Source: Chitinophagaceae bacterium DXS (GTDB lineage Bacteria > Bacteroidota > Bacteroidia > Chitinophagales > Chitinophagaceae). Taken from it: 64,000 bases of DNA. Shown here piece by piece: positions 61,825 to 64,000 of this stretch. Positions within the stretch are counted from its first letter, which is position 1. The number at the start of each line of letters is the position of its first letter. A program made the position numbers and the translations under genes. The stretch lies in contig CP128386.1 of the NCBI GenBank assembly GCA_030345135.1, positions 2,939,677 through 3,003,676 on the forward strand, in the 5' to 3' direction. Below the pieces are notes generated by a model, which worked only from the letters and a program-made list of their open reading frames with translations, did no database searches and was not told where the DNA came from.

Positions 61825-64000
61825 ATGGATAAAGTAAATGAAAACAGGAAAATAGCTATGGCTGCAGAGCGTTCTGCAAAGCAGGCACAGAAGGCATCTG
61901 AGCACGCGGAGAAAAGCACGGCTGACAAGGCCATTCACGCTGCGAATACTGCATTGGCTGTTTACGGTGATGTTATGGGCGCTTATGGAAAGGTAATGGG
62001 TGCCACCGGAGCGCTAGCAGAAAAAGCAGTTGTCGCAGTTTTTTCCAAGCTGAAATTCATGCAAGGGTTAGCCTGTTTACCTGCATCTTCTCAAATGGAT
62101 CCTGTGATGGGCATTGATGTTCATTTTGTAATGATCCCTCCCTCCCCATCGCCTGTTCCCATGCCTCATCCTTATATCGCGATGATCTTCGATCCGAAGG
62201 ATTGGATCGCTTGCGCTGTCATGACTGCAAAAGCAATGGTGCCTCCTCCTCCACCCAACAGTGAAGGATTACAGTTGGCTTCTGCTGTTGGCAATATGGC
62301 GTTTAGCATGGTAATGGGAAAACTTGGATTAGGCGCATCAGTAAAGCTAGGCGCCGTTACACCGAGAACAATAAGTGGTGTAAAAAATAAAACCATTCCT
62401 CACTTTCCAATGGGTGCAAGTTTTGCGCCAGTACCTGTTTTGAAGAACTCGGGCCATGCGCAGTTCGGAAGCTTATTTCTCCTTGCTGATGGAGAACCAT
62501 TCACTGGCATGATGCATTTAAATAATGATTGCTGGGATGTTGGCATTATGCAGCTTATGCGGAAGAAAGCTTCACCTGAAGCGCAGCATTTGTTTATGCC
62601 TACCGGTTTTGTAATGGCTATCCCATCCCATAACGTAATTGTAAATCCTGTTCCCACACCTATAAATCCAATTGCGGCACTTACAAAGTTGCTCAATTTT
62701 GGCATTGCCAAACTCTTACACAAATTAATTAATAAACTGCCTGGTGGTCGTCTCAGCAATGCGTTACACAAAGCAGTTTGTCACGTAACCGGTCATCCGG
62801 TTGATGTGGTTAGTGGAATGCTTTTCACCGATGAAGAAGATTTTTCATTGCCGGGAGTTATTCCTCTTTCATGGGAACGTACATGGTACAGTGACAGCAT
62901 ATACAAGGGTCCGTTAGGCCATGGCTGGTATCACAACTATGACGTGGCTTTTGCAATAGACGAAAAAACAAACCAGGCTGCATACCGTATGAATGATGGC
63001 AGGATGGTTGGCTTTGAATTGCCTCAGCCAGGCAAGTTCAGCTATGACCGGAAAGAAAAACTGTTCCTTCATTGCCATCCGGAACTCAATTACTATTACA
63101 TCACAGATAGTGATGGACTTAACTACCATTTTACAGATCAGGTATATAAATATGAAGATGGCAACAGACCTTACCGCCTGCTGAAAAGCATTTCAAACAA
63201 CAACGGTTATTCTATTCAATTCAAATATAGCACGCACGGATATCTTGAAAAAATAACAGACAGCGCTAACCGCATACTTCTTGTTACGAATGACGAAGAC
63301 GGTCGCATAATGGACATCATTGCTCCACATCCCACTGATGCCGGCCAAACCTTTGTAATAGCGCATTATGATTACGATGAGCGAGGCAATATGATCTGTC
63401 ATACCGATGCGTTAGGTCAGCAAATGAAGTTCGAATATGAGCATCATTTGTTGGTGAAGGAAACCTGGCGCGATGGCATGCAATGGTATTTTGAATTTGA
63501 AGGAATAGAGAATGGCGCAAGATGCATACATACATGGGGAGATGGCAACATTTACAATCACAAACTTACGTACTTAGAAGGATGCACGCTTGTAGAGAAT
63601 AGCCTGGGACATGTAACAAGTTACTATCACCAAAACGGTCTTCTATACAATAAAGTTGATGCCAATGGCGCCGAATGGGGCTACCGATATAACCGCTTTA
63701 ACGAGTTGGAGTGGGAAACAGACCCTTTGGGCAATCAGCAAAATTATTCACATGATGACTGGGGGAATGTTATTTCAAGTACTGATCCCGCAGGCGGTTT
63801 TGAGAGCACAGAATATTATAATCCGTGGTATCCTTTGCTACCAACAGCAGCGATGGATGCAGCGGGTGGTAAATGGAAGTGGGAGTATGACCGGCAGGGA
63901 AATTTGATAACAAAAATAAATCCTCTCGGCGCTAAGACAGTTTATGAATATCAAGATGGGCTTCTAGAAAAAACAATAAACGCTGCAGGTGCAACGACAA
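61825..64000 (+). CDS. PAAR-like/RHS-repeat effector, C-terminus beyond the window
   Basis: The ATG at 61825 opens a frame that stays open to the window end (725 codons). Residues ~1-60 are a helical leader. At ~90-120 GIDVHFVMIPPSPSPVPMPH looks like a PAAR-like tip motif, with a second similar stretch at ~190-260 (PMGASFAPVPVLKNSG). GHPVDVVSGMLFTDEEDF (~323) begins a DUF6531 domain, and YD-type RHS repeats (YDDWGNVISSTDPAGG) follow. RHS shells enclose a C-terminal toxin, which lies outside this window, as would any immunity gene. Confidence 0.9.
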   Translation, partial: MDKVNENRKIAMAAERSAKQAQKASEHAEKSTADKAIHAANTALAVYGDVMGAYGKVMGATGALAEKAVVAVFSKLKFMQGLACLPASSQMDPVMGIDVHFVMIPPSPSPVPMPHPYIAMIFDPKDWIACAVMTAKAMVPPPPPNSEGLQLASAVGNMAFSMVMGKLGLGASVKLGAVTPRTISGVKNKTIPHFPMGASFAPVPVLKNSGHAQFGSLFLLADGEPFTGMMHLNNDCWDVGIMQLMRKKASPEAQHLFMPTGFVMAIPSHNVIVNPVPTPINPIAALTKLLNFGIAKLLHKLINKLPGGRLSNALHKAVCHVTGHPVDVVSGMLFTDEEDFSLPGVIPLSWERTWYSDSIYKGPLGHGWYHNYDVAFAIDEKTNQAAYRMNDGRMVGFELPQPGKFSYDRKEKLFLHCHPELNYYYITDSDGLNYHFTDQVYKYEDGNRPYRLLKSISNNNGYSIQFKYSTHGYLEKITDSANRILLVTNDEDGRIMDIIAPHPTDAGQTFVIAHYDYDERGNMICHTDALGQQMKFEYEHHLLVKETWRDGMQWYFEFEGIENGARCIHTWGDGNIYNHKLTYLEGCTLVENSLGHVTSYYHQNGLLYNKVDANGAEWGYRYNRFNELEWETDPLGNQQNYSHDDWGNVISSTDPAGGFESTEYYNPWYPLLPTAAMDAAGGKWKWEYDRQGNLITKINPLGAKTVYEYQDGLLEKTINAAGATT

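Noticed and set aside
57930-64000. Calling the TssD-VgrG-RHS genes an extracellular contractile (phage-like) system
   Set aside because: TssD, VgrG and PAAR-like/RHS are type VI parts; no sheath, baseplate or tail-fibre genes are in the window.

Overview
The window looks like a chromosome segment from a Bacteroidota bacterium, most likely in or near Chitinophagaceae. I infer this from the flexirubin/aryl-polyene genes with DarA/DarB, the TssD-type tube protein, Bacteroidota-type GH9 and GH2 enzymes, an ECF sigma factor with a DGPF partner, AT-rich spacers and the lack of obvious Shine-Dalgarno sequences. No lineage assignment was computed, and I saw no rRNA or tRNA.

Region 1 (1-11.3 kb, minus strand) is a tightly packed operon of proteins without signal peptides: a coiled-coil protein cut by the window edge, a 1017-aa protein I cannot place, a giant beta-rich DUF6603-like protein, two chymotrypsin-fold proteases sharing an N-terminal module and a Cys cluster, a small protein that repeats the C-terminal domain of one protease, and a 227-aa unknown. 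It is the least explained block. Region 2 (11.4-18.7 kb) holds surface-glycan genes (GT9, GT8-like, FkbM-like), small hypotheticals and a GH9 glycanase.

Region 3 (18.8-47.2 kb) is a large flexirubin-type pigment cluster in three blocks. A minus-strand block carries an Sfp-type PPTase, ACP, KS, FabZ-like dehydratase and FabI-like reductase. A plus-strand block carries a secreted protein, DarA, DarB, a small protein, a BtrH-like protein, an ABC exporter pair, ACP, KS and a Cys-less KS partner. A second minus-strand block carries AcpS, a PaaK-like ligase, tyrosine ammonia-lyase, FabG, hotdog proteins, KSs and another Cys-less partner. The expected logic is: the ammonia-lyase makes 4-coumarate, the ligase activates it, the KS/KR/DH set builds an aryl polyene on ACP, and DarB/DarA make the dialkylresorcinol that esterifies it. 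A GH2 beta-galactosidase and a Y1 (RAYT-like) transposase beside a 1.5-kb field of large palindromic elements interrupt the cluster. The elements have carried along two extra copies of the 3' end of a dehydratase gene.

Region 4 (47.5-53.0 kb) has an esterase, a response regulator, an SDR, TrmO, and an ECF42-like sigma / DGPF / AhpD-like stress cassette. Region 5 (53.3-64 kb, plus strand) has a subtilisin-like lipoprotein next to a membrane-anchored TPR-CHAT protease, then a type VI secretion tube/spike/effector island: TssD (Hcp), VgrG, a 455-aa putative adaptor, and a PAAR-like/RHS protein running off the end. Spacers throughout carry dispersed hairpins and short-period repeats.
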